From assembly GCF_964030925.1 (NCBI RefSeq), contig NZ_OZ034992.1:1860001-1924000 (forward strand): a DNA stretch of 64,000 bases, read 5' to 3'. This document shows positions 1 to 8,288 of this stretch, piece after piece; the stretch's first letter is position 1; every line of letters begins with the position of its first letter. Below the pieces are notes generated by a model that did not search any database, had not been told where the DNA came from, and saw only the letters and a list, made by a program, of their open reading frames with translations. Source of the DNA: Spiroplasma_E sp902809815 (GTDB lineage Bacteria > Bacillota_I > Bacilli_A > Mycoplasmatales > VBWQ01). The position numbers were made by a program, and so were the translations under genes.

Positions 1-95
1 TAACTAAACCTAATAAATCAGTTATTAGTACAGTTAATAAATCACAAGCAGTACAAGGATATGGAAGGTTTAAAAATTATGGAAAACAAAAATAA
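1..95 (+). CDS. C-terminal end of an unidentified prophage A protein
   Basis: An open frame enters from the left edge and ends in TAA at 93-95; about 30 residues are visible, ending in a basic tail (GYGRFKNYGKQK). It overlaps the start of the fibre gene by 17 bases, so it is the upstream member of the same plus-strand late operon. Its function cannot be judged from so little sequence; in P2 the gene at this position is a large minor structural protein. Confidence 0.5.
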   Translation, partial: TKPNKSVISTVNKSQAVQGYGRFKNYGKQK

Positions 96-1821
96 TATTG
101 ATTGAAATGTAAATTTAAATTATATTACAAAAGATGATTTAAAAACTATATATGGTTTTATACCAGATGCTGACCAAACTACTACTGATAATACTAAAAC
201 TGATTTTACTATTATGGCAATTGCTATATCAAGTGAACGTATTAATACTATTACTGGTAATTTAATTGAACAAACTGGATTTAATAATTTAAATGAAACT
301 CAAAAACAATTAACTAAAAGAGCAACAGCAAGAATGACTATTTATTATTTAACAGTTGGAATGGCATTTATAAGAAGTTCAGTATCTATTAGTGGTAATG
401 GTTTATCAAGTAGTATTAGTCCCCCAAGTGAACCAGATTATGTATTAATGGAAGTATATAATTTATTACAACAAGCAAATTTACATACTCCAAGAAAAGC
501 AATTAATAATCCTATTTCATGTAATACAGATAATTTTAATACTCCTAGTATTTTTGATGAAAGTGATACTAAACTAATTACTTGAGATTCTGGTAATAAA
601 ACATTTTTACAAAAAATGAGTTTAATTGAAGGTACTGGTATAAAAATAGATAATGTTAGTGATACTATACCTAAATTAAAAATTCATGTTGATAGTAATA
701 TTGATTCATTATGAGAAGTTGATAAAGATAATATTAATTTTGTTAAATTAAAAGATGATAAAGGTATTATTGCTAATAATAAAAGAATTATTGATGTTGG
801 AACACCTACTTTTGAAACTGATGCAACTAACAAAGAATATGTTGATAATAAAATACCAGATTTAACTAATTATTATAAAAAATCTGTTTTTATGAAAGGA
901 TATTTTACATATAAAGATGATAGAGACCAATTATGAATAAATGATAGTTCAAATAGTTCTCTTGCTATCTCATTATTGCTTAATAATACTTATGGAAGAT
1001 TAGAAACTACTAATAAAACTATTGTTGGTGCTATTAATGAAAATAAAACTAATATTGATAAAAAACAAGATAAAGAAAATTGAAAAATAATAGGTAAAAG
1101 TATAAATAATCGTAAATATGGTGATTTTAATCTTGCTTTTAATACTCTTTATAGAGTAATTATTACATGGGAATCTCCACCATTTCATCAAGTAAATACA
1201 AGAATAACAGTAGAATTTAAAACAGGTAATTATTTAGGTGGAATACATGGAAGTAAAATATTTCTTACAAAAGGTTTAATTAATAATGAAGAAGGTATTT
1301 TATATTTACAATTATTAGATATTAATAAATGACAATTAATTTTAGAAGGTGGAAATGAAAAATATGCAAATATTTTTTCATTAGAAGAATTACAAAATAC
1401 AGTTAAAGTAGATATTATTCAACCTATAAAAATTACAAGTCATACTTTAAAAATAAATGAATTAAAAAATAATGAGATTAATATTGAATTACCAAATACT
1501 CCAACACCAAGTCCAAGTATTCCACAATGAAAAGAAGTAGGAACAAAAGTTAATATAAATCATATTAAATATACTTTTAAATCAAATACTAAATATAAAA
1601 TTTATTATAATTTTGAAAGTCAATCAAGTAATAAGAAATTTGCTTTTATGTCTAAAGAATTTTTATACGGTGAATTGAATACTGATGTTCAAACATTATA
1701 TTGAGATAAAGTTAATGATAGAATAATAATTTCTTTACAAATGCAAAATGATACCATTGCTATTGTTAGTGACCCTACAAGATATGGTCAACTTTTAAAA
1801 TTAGAAGAATTACAGGAATAG
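79..1821 (+). CDS. Prophage A tail fibre / receptor-binding protein (580 aa)
   Basis: Read with TGA as Trp this is one 580-residue frame. The start at 79 follows a GGAAGG motif. Residues about 1-110 are helical and resemble small head-tail adaptor proteins in length and character (inference); the middle holds the motif NKRIIDVGTPTFETDATNKE, typical in style of phage fibre linkers. The C-terminal part from about residue 270 (YYKKSVFMKGYF onward) to the final KLEELQE is nearly identical to the C-terminal parts of the fibres of P3 (41204-42871) and P2 (22079-24604), while the N-terminal parts differ. This modular pattern suggests a shared host-binding module. Fibre identity is inferred from modularity and position, not from a known domain. 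Confidence 0.6.
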
Positions 1822-1825
1822 TATT

Positions 1826-1948
1826 ATGTTTTTTAAAATTATAAAGATTATTTTAGGTTTAATTGGAGTAATTCTATCATCAGCAACTGCTGGTTTAATT
1901 ATATTTATTATTGTAAAAATTATATTAAAAATTAATCAAATATTTTAG
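1826..1948 (+). CDS. 40-aa single-span membrane protein
   Basis: A short protein dominated by one hydrophobic helix (residues about 8-31, ILGLIGVILSSATAGLIIF) with basic residues on both sides. It starts 4 bases after the fibre stop. An almost identical gene lies just after the P2 fibre (21952-22074), so the pair fibre plus mini-membrane protein is a conserved unit. Role unknown; a holin-like or virion membrane role is possible. Confidence 0.6.
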   Translation: MFFKIIKIILGLIGVILSSATAGLIIFIIVKIILKINQIF

Positions 1949-1965
1949 AAAGGTGGTGATTTAAT

Positions 1966-2172
1966 ATGGATACTACAACAATTATTATAGTTGCTAATTT
2001 ATGTATTAATGGGGGTTATGTTTTAATTAAATTAGGAAAAGCATTTATTGCTTTTGGTAAATCTTTAACAGACCCTAATAAAAAAGCACTTAAAAAACAA
2101 AATAAAATTAATAAATTACAAACTAAATTAAATTCTATTAATAAACAACCAGAAGTAAAAAGTATTTATTAA
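1966..2172 (+). CDS. 68-aa small membrane protein, holin-like architecture
   Basis: Preceded by a strong AGAAAGGTGGTGAT ribosome-binding site. N-terminal hydrophobic stretch (residues about 4-30) followed by a highly charged lysine-rich tail. The layout resembles class II/III holins and the P2 protein at 28124-28312, but no holin family is recognised by sequence. Last gene of the plus-strand operon before a terminator. Confidence 0.5.
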   Translation: MDTTTIIIVANLCINGGYVLIKLGKAFIAFGKSLTDPNKKALKKQNKINKLQTKLNSINKQPEVKSIY

Positions 2173-2176
2173 TAAT

Positions 2177-2204
2177 AAAAAAATGCCTTTAATAGGCATT
2201 TTTA
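2177..2204. terminator. Bidirectional terminator between prophage A late and early operons
   Basis: Hairpin AAATGCCT-ttaat-AGGCATTT with A and T runs on either side, lying between the convergent stops at 2172 and 2210. Confidence 0.85.
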
Positions 2205-2209
2205 CTTAT

Positions 2210-3037
2210 TTATAAACTCATGTGATTATAATCTCAATTTAATGAAGCATTATCTAAAATTACATCACTCATATTAGTTCCATATTGACTACTTGTTTCA
2301 CTATTAATAGTAAATCTATTATCATTAATTAATCTTGCAGTTTCATTTGTAAATGAAGTTTCTTGCATTTCTCTACTATGATTTGTTTCTATTGGAAGTA
2401 AATTATGGATTATTTCACTTGCACCAGCAATTATGGTAGGTACTGCATAAGCATTATTAAAATCATTATTTATCCCCATAGCAACACCACTACTAATCAA
2501 ACAACCACCAGTTGCCATATTACATATTTTTCTTATTGCTTCAAATTTATTAGGTATTAATTCTAGAATTCCATTAATAAGATTTGATATACCATAAGCA
2601 TTTAATGAAATATAAGTATCTCAATCCATTTGTCCCATAAATTCACTATTTTGTCCCATAAAAATTATGTTTTGTCTCAAATCTGGTGGAAATGGGTCAA
2701 TAGTAGTAGTAGTTATTGGACTTTCAGTTGGATTAGGGTTAATTGAAGAATTAGTAAATTTAGCATAATTTGCTAAGCCAATTGTTCCTAATCCTAATGC
2801 TATTTTTTTAGAACTATTTAATAATTTAGTTTTTGAACTTGGCATTTGATTTAAATTTCATATATCAATTCCTAATTTTTTTGAAAATAATAAAGCATTT
2901 ATACTACCTAGAATAGGATTTCCTATTAATTGCCCATAATAAGCACTGGTACCTATCATTGCTGATAATGGTGATATTCCAGTTCTTATTAATTTTAATA
3001 AAGTATAATTTGAGTTTTGGTTTTCTGTATTTGGCAT
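2210..3037 (-). CDS. Conserved prophage protein of the MATGGC family (275 aa), prophage A copy
   Basis: One of three homologues in the window (others 28522-29346 and 38571-39407), always next to a short partner gene (here 3042-3299). The N-terminal 100 residues (LIRTGIS, GTSAYYGQ, LNQ) and the C-terminal 130 residues (MATGGCLISSGVAMGINNDF and a terminal WDYNHMSL) are strongly conserved; the central Pro/Thr-rich stretch varies and here carries a repeated FMGQ. Several weakly hydrophobic segments and a Cys suggest a virion or membrane-associated protein. Start preceded by AAAAGGAGAATAAAA. No family recognised. Confidence 0.7.
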
Positions 3038-3041
3038 TTTT

Positions 3042-3299
3042 TTATTCTCCTTTTATAAATTTAAATTGCATATTTCCTACTGTATCTCTATTATTACCAA
3101 CTATAATTAAATATCCAGTTTGATTATTTTCTAATATTCATGAATAAAAAATATCTTGTGGATATAATTTTGGATATAAATTTAATGCTAATAAATAACA
3201 TAAAGCATCTTCTTTATTTTTTAATAATCCAACTGTTGGACATTTTATTTCTTTTGGACTTTTTTCATTATAAAATCATTCAGTTCTAATATTTCTCAT
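3042..3299 (-). CDS. Small conserved partner protein (85 aa)
   Basis: Homologous to 29358-29594 (P2) and 38315-38590 (P3): a core reading roughly DALCYLLALNLYP ... ILENNQTGYLIVVGNN. In all three phages it lies immediately upstream of the MATGGC gene and its 3' end contains that gene's ribosome-binding site, implying coupled translation. Function unknown; structural accessory role likely from its place beside the capsid gene in P3. Confidence 0.65.
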
Positions 3300-3313
3300 T
3301 ATTTCACATCCTT

Positions 3314-3433
3314 TTATTCTCAATCAAATTCATTAAAACTATCTTGTATTATTCGCATATATTCTTTATCATTATTTTTTCTGGCTTCTAATCATTGTTC
3401 CATTAATCATTTTGCTAAATCTCATTTAGTCAT
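3314..3433 (-). CDS. 39-aa early microprotein
   Basis: MTKWDLAKWLMEQW start; four of its tryptophans are TGA codons. Its start overlaps the stop of the next upstream gene (TAATG). Acidic, helical. Function unknown. Confidence 0.45.
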
Positions 3434-3540
3434 TATTTCACATCCTTTTCTTCATCACACATATCACATTCTCCAAAATAATAATATTCTACGTTATAAT
3501 ATATATAATGTTTGCATGGTTTTAAATTATCTTTATTCAT
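3433..3540 (-). CDS. 35-aa cysteine-rich early microprotein
   Basis: Contains PCKHYIYY and a CDMC pair (C9, C26, C29), a minimal zinc-ribbon pattern. Homologue of the longer remnant B gene at 9199-9429. Overlaps neighbours by one base on each side. Confidence 0.5.
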   Translation of the reverse strand: MNKDNLKPCKHYIYYNVEYYYFGECDMCDEEKDVK

Positions 3541-3680
3541 TAATCAAAGTCTCCATTTTCTATTTTTTTAATAAGTTCTTGACGTATTATTAAATTCATT
3601 GAAATAATTATTTGTTTTTCCCAATTATCAGTTTCCATAAATAAATTTTTTAAATATTTAAGTAATTTTTCTTTATTCAT
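3540..3680 (-). CDS. 46-aa early microprotein (MNKEKL family)
   Basis: Helical protein starting MNKEKLLKYLKN and ending ENGDFD. The same start and end pattern occurs at 9422-9589, 51944-52111, 28347-28505 and 30519-30647, making this a recurrent small phage family of unknown role. Confidence 0.5.
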   Translation of the reverse strand: MNKEKLLKYLKNLFMETDNWEKQIIISMNLIIRQELIKKIENGDFD

Positions 3681-3751
3681 TATTCAAAATCAACTAATTT
3701 TAATCTAAATATTAATTCAATACTTACATCTTCATGTTCACATTTATTCAT
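3680..3751 (-). CDS. Possible 23-aa microprotein
   Basis: Short frame MNKCEHEDV... fully embedded in the overlapping early operon, with one-base stop/start overlap downstream. Too short to be certain; could be a degraded remnant. Confidence 0.25.
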   Translation of the reverse strand: MNKCEHEDVSIELIFRLKLVDFE

Positions 3752-3926
3752 TATCAAATTCTCCATTTTCTATAAATTCAAGTACTTTATAATAAGCAGT
3801 AAGTTTACCTGCTTCTTTTAAAGAATCACATAAACAAATACTAATTTGTTTATTTAATCAAATAATTAATTTTTGTTTATATTCGTTTTTATATTCATCA
3901 ATAATATCTTCAGTAGTAATTTCCAT
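3744..3926 (-). CDS. 60-aa early protein of the MNKEKL-like group
   Basis: Ends in ENGEFDNE, the same tail as 9422-9589 and 51944-52111. Two cysteines (ICLC). It follows recT by 15 bases with a GGAGAATAAATA ribosome-binding site and overlaps the next frame by 8 bases. Confidence 0.5.
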
Positions 3927-3941
3927 TATTTATTCTCCTTA

Positions 3942-4766
3942 TTAAACTTCAAAATTTTCTATTATTTCTTCTTCTTTTTCTAATTCTTTTAATTTAGATA
4001 AAGTAGAATTTATATCAGTATTATCAATATTATTATTTGAATTAATAATTTTAACTTCATCACCAGTATTATCTTTATAAGCAATTGTTTCTTCATCAAT
4101 TACTACACTTTGGTCTAATTGAAGTGCTAAATTAATATCATCTTGATTATTTAATACTATAATTGGTGTTTTATTAATTTCACGAATTAATGCTTTTACA
4201 ACTGTTTTTAATGCCATTTGGTCAAAACTAGTATTTCAAGGACTATCTTCACGCTTAGTTTTACTAAATTTTTTTCTTCATTCTTGACATTCTTCAACAG
4301 TCATTCCTTTATAAAAATTATTAATTTTTCCATTTTTATCTAAAAGTGAAATATAACAATAATAACCAATTGTATTAATAGTTTTTCTTTCAAAAATTAA
4401 TGCTGGATTTATTTCTCATTTATTATTTTCTTGATTAAATTTATGTGCAGTTGTTATTTTTTCTCTTTGAAAATCAACTACTAATCCAGTTCTTTGTAAT
4501 AATGTTAATCAACCATCTTCTTGAATTTGAACTTGTAATTCATCACCATAAGGAATTAATGCTAATTCTTTTTTAATAGGATTAATTGAAAGATTTAATT
4601 TGTATAAATTAAATAAAGCATTAAATAAACTTTGTTGATTCATATTTCTTAAATCTTTACTAGAATTTCTAATCATTTCATAATAATTTCTAAATTTTAA
4701 TAATTCTTCTTTATTACTTTTAATAAAATTAGGAATTTTTAATTCATTTTTACTATTATTACTCAT
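3942..4766 (-). CDS. recT: RecT-family single-strand annealing protein (274 aa), prophage A
   Basis: Catalyses annealing of complementary single strands during phage recombination, working with the exonuclease encoded just upstream. RecT-family signatures are visible in order: SLFNALFNLYKLNL and ALIPYGDELQVQIQEDGW (residues about 45-90), a GYYCYI strand near 130, and SPWNTSFDQMALKTVVKAL near 175-195, equivalent to the SPWxxxFxxMAxKT motif of RecT. The C-terminus is acidic (KELEKEEEIIENFEV). Divergent from the RecT of remnant B (8289-9095). Confidence 0.8.
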
Positions 4767-4902
4767 TATTTTCTTCTCCTTTTTTATTTAATAATTCTAA
4801 AATTTCATCTAATTTTTTATTAATTTTTCCTATATGTTTTAATAAAATTAAAATTGATTTATCCATACCAGAACTTTTCTTACCAGAACTTTTCTTATCC
4901 AT
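4759..4902 (-). CDS. 47-aa lysine/serine-rich early protein
   Basis: Begins with a direct repeat MDKKSSGKKSSGMDK, then a leucine-rich helix likely to form a coiled coil (LILLKHIGKINKKLDEILELL). Overlaps recT by 8 bases. Function unknown. Confidence 0.5.
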   Translation of the reverse strand: MDKKSSGKKSSGMDKSILILLKHIGKINKKLDEILELLNKKGEENNE

Positions 4903-4911
4903 AATTTTCTC

Positions 4912-5103
4912 CTATCATTTTTTAATTGTTTTAAATCTATTATCTAAATGTATTTCAATATTTTTACTAGGATTAACTATTAAATGACTATTAATCTCAA
5001 TTCAATTATTTAGATTACTATCTAATTTTTTAGGTAACTTATCAAATTCAATTGAATTACAAGAATAAATAGTTTTTTCTTTAATTGTTTTTTCATTAAT
5101 CAT
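4912..5103 (-). CDS. 63-aa early protein of unknown function
   Basis: Basic and helical (MINEKTIKEKTIYSCNS start, RFKTIKKW end). Lies in the gap-free early operon; the ribosome-binding site sits inside the upstream gene. Confidence 0.5.
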
Positions 5104-5320
5104 TTTTATTTCTTCTTAATCATTCTTTAATATTATTTTTCAAAATATTTAATTCTTTAATTTGACCTCTTAAAACATCTAATTCTCATAAATTTAATTG
5201 ATTTAAATTAATTTCTTCAATTTGATATTCTAAAAATTCAATTCTAGCATTAAGATTTTTAACTAATAATTCATTAAAATTACATTTTTTATTTTTACAA
5301 TATTCCAATTTATATTCCAT
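5096..5320 (-). CDS. 74-aa coiled-coil early protein
   Basis: Contains a CKNKKC pair then a long Leu/Ile heptad region (RIEFLEYQIEEINLNQLNL). Starts inside the 3' end of the exonuclease gene (11-base overlap), so translation is probably coupled. Function unknown. Confidence 0.5.
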
Positions 5321-5963
5321 TTTTATCTTCTCCTTTAAAATATTTTATTTTTGCTTTAAATCATTCATTTATTAATTCATTTGATATTTCAATTTCTAAT
5401 TCTTGTTGAGTATTTTTATTAGTTAAATAAACATAAGTTTTATAAGATGGAGTTATGCCATTTTCAAGTAACATACAATAATAAGCAGTTAATTGTAATT
5501 TAATTCTTTTGAATTTATCTTCATCAATACAAGCATATGTTTTATAATCAACTAAATAATATTTATTTTCTTTTTTATCTAAATAAACTAAATCTGGTGT
5601 TCCTGCAACTAAAGTATCAGTAATAGGTTTTTCAATAATAAATTCATAATTATTTTTATCTTTAAATTTTTCTTTTAAAAAAATAAGTGATTTTTTACAA
5701 TAAGAATAATTTATATTATTAGTTACTGGTTTTAATTTTTTTAATAAATTATTAATAATATTTTCTTGATTAATATTTTGTAAATATAATTCATTAAGTT
5801 TATGAACTCATTTACCACGAACTGAAGCATTTTTTAATACTTCTGGTGCTATATGACTATATCCAAAACCTAAATAATTATCAATAATTCTAGAAACTGA
5901 AATTAATTCTTTATCTTCTAAAAAATATTGATGTGTTTCTTTTTTAAAAATTAATTTAGGCAT
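5310..5963 (-). CDS. PD-(D/E)XK-superfamily phage exonuclease (217 aa)
   Basis: Probable partner of RecT that resects double-strand ends. The nuclease core is clear: GTPD (D124), then KYYLVDYKT (D139, K141), then QLTAYYCMLL (Q157, Y161), the D...DxK...QxxxY arrangement of the RecB/YqaJ-like exonucleases. An N-terminal SVSRIIDNYL motif with conserved Ser/Arg precedes it. An alternative start 6 bases upstream (5969) adds two residues. The truncated gene at 8077-8287 is the homologous C-terminus in remnant B. Confidence 0.75.
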
Positions 5964-6183
5964 ATCCATCACGTTTGGCTTCTAAAAAAGCATATCAACC
6001 TTCAATAATTTTTAATGCATAATCAATATCTTTTTCTTCTTTAATAAGTTTTTCTAATATTTTTAACATTCCATAATTTATTAAATCATCTGAGATATTT
6101 TTTTCTTTACATTCTTTATATCTATCTCTATAAAAACTATTAACAAATTTAAAACCATCATATTCTTTACCATTAATTTTCAT
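5956..6183 (-). CDS. 75-aa early protein of unknown function
   Basis: Starts MKINGKEYDGFKF; highly charged helix. Its 3' end overlaps the exonuclease start. No family recognised. Confidence 0.55.
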
Positions 6184-6307
6184 ATTTATAACTTTCCTTT
6201 CTACCTATTAATATTCAAAAACATTTATTACATAATCTATTACCAAAAGAAGATTTTTTTCTACAATTATCACAAGAACCAACCATTCTATATTCTCTAT
6301 ATTCCAT
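6173..6307 (-). CDS. 44-aa zinc-ribbon microprotein
   Basis: Two CxxC pairs (SCDNC at C12/C15 and LCNKC at C26/C29) ten residues apart form a classic zinc ribbon. A close homologue is in the P3 early operon (53565-53723, SCDIC...TCNKC). Likely a small DNA- or protein-binding early factor (inference). Confidence 0.6.
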
Positions 6308-6325
6308 AAATATTTTTTCCTTTCA

Positions 6326-6538
6326 TTAATTAAGTTTTTTATTTATCATGTCTGATTCTTCTTTTGAAATATAAACTTCCAATACTAATATTTCATAATG
6401 TGTAATAAAAGCATTTTCTAATAAATGATGTTTATAATTTCTATGAAAATTATTAGCATCTATAAAAGTACAAAAAACTTTATATTTTGTTTCATCTGTA
6501 TAATTAACTTTGTATTTTACTAAATAAATGTATGACAT
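6326..6538 (-). CDS. First gene of prophage A early operon (70 aa)
   Basis: Starts MSYIYLVKYKVNY and ends KEESDMINKKLN; an alternating beta/alpha pattern with YEILVLEVY strand. Good ribosome-binding site (AAAGGAGAAAAATAA). First translated gene inside the right end, so probably an immediate-early product. Not recognised. Confidence 0.6.
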   Translation of the reverse strand: MSYIYLVKYKVNYTDETKYKVFCTFIDANNFHRNYKHHLLENAFITHYEILVLEVYISKEESDMINKKLN

Positions 6539-6568
6539 ATTTATTTTTCTCCTTTATTTTTGTTATTG

Positions 6569-6577
6569 TGTTATGAT
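6569..6577 (+). promoter_or_regulatory. Extended -10 promoter for the right-end RNA, prophage A
   Basis: TGT-TATGAT, an extended -10 element. The surrounding TGTTATGATATTnTTnATGAGGTATGTAT block is conserved at 54524 in P3, which supports function. No clear -35. Confidence 0.55.
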
Positions 6578-6583
6578 ATTGTT

Positions 6584-6869
6584 AATGAGGTATGTATTTA
6601 TATATAAAACCCCCTATTTTCTTACATAATACAAATGTAATTATTAATTAGATTAATGGGTTCTTTACTGAGCCATCATAAGGCTATTCAAATTAATCTA
6701 TAATTACATTAAGCGATACAGTGTAACATTTTAACTTGCTTAACATTAAATGCTCTTTTATTCTGATATAGAAGTATTTACATAAAGTACTCACTATTAG
6801 ACTTCTACGACAGTTTTATTAAGTTTTAATCTTTTAACAAAAAAAGAACGATAGTTATATCGTTCTTTG
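6584..6869 (+). ncRNA. Putative right-end phage RNA, prophage A (about 285 nt)
   Basis: No conserved reading frame. It lies between an extended -10 promoter and a strong terminator, is transcribed outward toward the phage end, and shares blocks with the P3 RNA at 54539-54801: GAGGTATGTAT with a downstream run of C, and AAGTATTTACATaaaGTACTCAC followed by TTCTACGA. The latter can fold as nested helices (AGAAGT with ACTTCT). Function unknown. Confidence 0.55.
6842..6869 (+). terminator. Terminator of right-end RNA, prophage A
   Basis: AAAGAACGATa-gtt-aTATCGTTCTTT stem, 40 bases before the phage end. Confidence 0.85.
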
Positions 6870-6886
6870 TTATCCAATTATGAATC

Positions 6887-6908
6887 TAAGGGTTAAAGTG
6901 ATGCGCCC
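6887..6908 (-). repeat. Probable right terminal inverted repeat of prophage A
   Basis: Read on the minus strand the end is GGGCGCATCACTTTAACCC, similar to the P3 left end GGGCGTATTTCAAG. The matching left end lies outside the window, so the exact border is inferred by analogy with P3. Confidence 0.5.
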
Positions 6909-6917
6909 CTTATAAAA

Positions 6918-8076
6918 GACATATTCCATAATTAAATTTTTTAAAAGTCAATTAATTAATAATTTTAAAATTTATTTTATAATTTTGTTATTAACAATAA
7001 ATTTAGAAAAGTGTTGATAAAAATGATTTTTGAAAATTTAAAAAAATTAAAAAATGAAGAATTTTACAGATATTTTGGTATAAAACGTTTTCATTTTAAT
7101 GAAATGTTAGAAAAATTAATTGAAATAGAAAAATTAGAAAAAAATAAAGGTCGAAAAAATAAACTTTCAGTAGAAGAAAGATTAATGATGACTTTATTAT
7201 ACTGAAAAGAATATTATACTTTTTTTCAAATGAGTATTAAATCTAAAATGAGCCCATCAAGTTGTTTTCGAAATATTACTTGAGTAGAAAATAAACTTAG
7301 TAACCACAAAGATTACCAATTTTTAAAAGAAAGATATAAATTAAAAATTGATAAAAAACAAGAAAATTCAAATGAATTTCAATTTTATTTAATTGATTCA
7401 ACTGAGATTGAAATTGAAAGACCAACTAAAAAAAACTACAGTTAGAATATTTTTCTGGTAAAAGTTGAATGTATTCTATAAAATTTCAAATTGTATATGA
7501 TTTTTTTAATAAAAAAATTGTTGATATTTTTGCTGATAATGGTAAAGTGCATGATTTTCAAATATTAAAAAATTCAAATCTTGAATTTTCAGAAAAAACA
7601 ATAATTATTGGTGATTTAGGATATCAAGGTATACAAAATATTTATAAAAATACAATAATACCAATTAAAAGAACTAAAAATAAAAAATTAACTAAACAAG
7701 AAAGAAAATACAATAAGATTGTATCTAAAATTAGAATTAAAGTTGAACATGTCTTTGCTTGATTGAAAAGATTCAAAATTTTAGTAAATAAATGTAGAAA
7801 ATCTAAATTTAGACTTATGTACTTAAGATTTAACTTACTTTGTGAAATTTTTAATAAAATAAAACCATTAAAATAAAAAAATATTAAAAATATTTTTTTA
7901 AAATTTAAATTTTTATCGAGTTAATATAAAAATATTATTAACAATTTTTTGTTTAAAATGTAAACTCATTTTTTAAACTATTTTTTCAAAAAATATTTAT
8001 TTCTATATTCAATAACACTAAATAGTTTTAAAACAATTTTATTGACAATTAATTAAATTTAATTACGGAATATGTC
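6918..8076 (+). mobile_element. IS5-like insertion sequence, copy 1 (complete, 1159 bp)
   Basis: Bounded by imperfect inverted repeats GACATATTCC[A/G]TAATTAAATTT and its complement ending GGAATATGTC. Encodes one frameshifted transposase. Other copies are at 12581-13736 (inverted) and split by P3 (33671-34449 plus 54845-55221). No target duplication is visible, and the right end cuts a phage exonuclease gene, suggesting later deletion or recombination. Confidence 0.85.
7023..7876 (+). CDS. IS5-like transposase, two frames joined by -1 frameshift
   Basis: Frame A (7023-7445, start MIFENLKKL) contains a helix-turn-helix region and the first catalytic Asp in LIDSTEIEIERP. It ends at TAG just after an AAAAAAC run. 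Frame B (through 7876) continues in -1 with EYFSGKSWMYSIKFQIV, GDLGYQG (second Asp) and VSKIRIKVEHVFAWLKRF (catalytic Glu region), the DDE_Tnp_4 pattern. A AAA AAC is a canonical -1 slippery heptamer, so the break is probably programmed. Identical in the other copies. Confidence 0.8.
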
Positions 8077-8287
8077 CAAAGTTTTTACTAAAGAATTATT
8101 AGAAAAATCAAAATTACAAATAATAGCATATTATTGATTATTAAAAAATAATAATTATGAATTATCAAATACTCATTTTATATGTTGAATTAAAGAAAAA
8201 GAAATTGAATTAATAAAAGTTGAAATAACAAATGAATTATTAATTGAATGAGAAAAAGCAATTTGAACATGAAAGGAATTAAAATAA
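8077..8287 (+). pseudogene. C-terminal fragment of a RecB/YqaJ-like exonuclease, remnant B
   Basis: About 70 residues aligning with the C-terminus of the prophage A exonuclease (KLQIIAYYWLLK with the Q...Y motif; ITNELLIEWEKA). The N-terminal three quarters including the nuclease residues are gone, replaced by the IS end; an ATG in the IS terminus happens to open the frame. Confidence 0.7.
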
Positions 8288-8288
8288 A

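Noticed and set aside
579..587. Frequent in-frame TGA codons seeming to break most genes
   Set aside because: They fall at tryptophan positions of conserved proteins (dnaB, ssb, RecT), so the organism uses genetic code 4; they are not nonsense mutations.
1000..1191. Minus-strand Phe/Ile-rich open frame inside the fibre genes (also at 22766)
   Set aside because: Antisense shadow of the shared fibre module; duplicated only because the module is duplicated.
8072..8074. ATG at the IS terminus as a real start for the truncated exonuclease and tail fragments
   Set aside because: The ATG is part of the inverted repeat GGAATATGTC and is in frame by chance; both downstream proteins lack their essential N-terminal regions.
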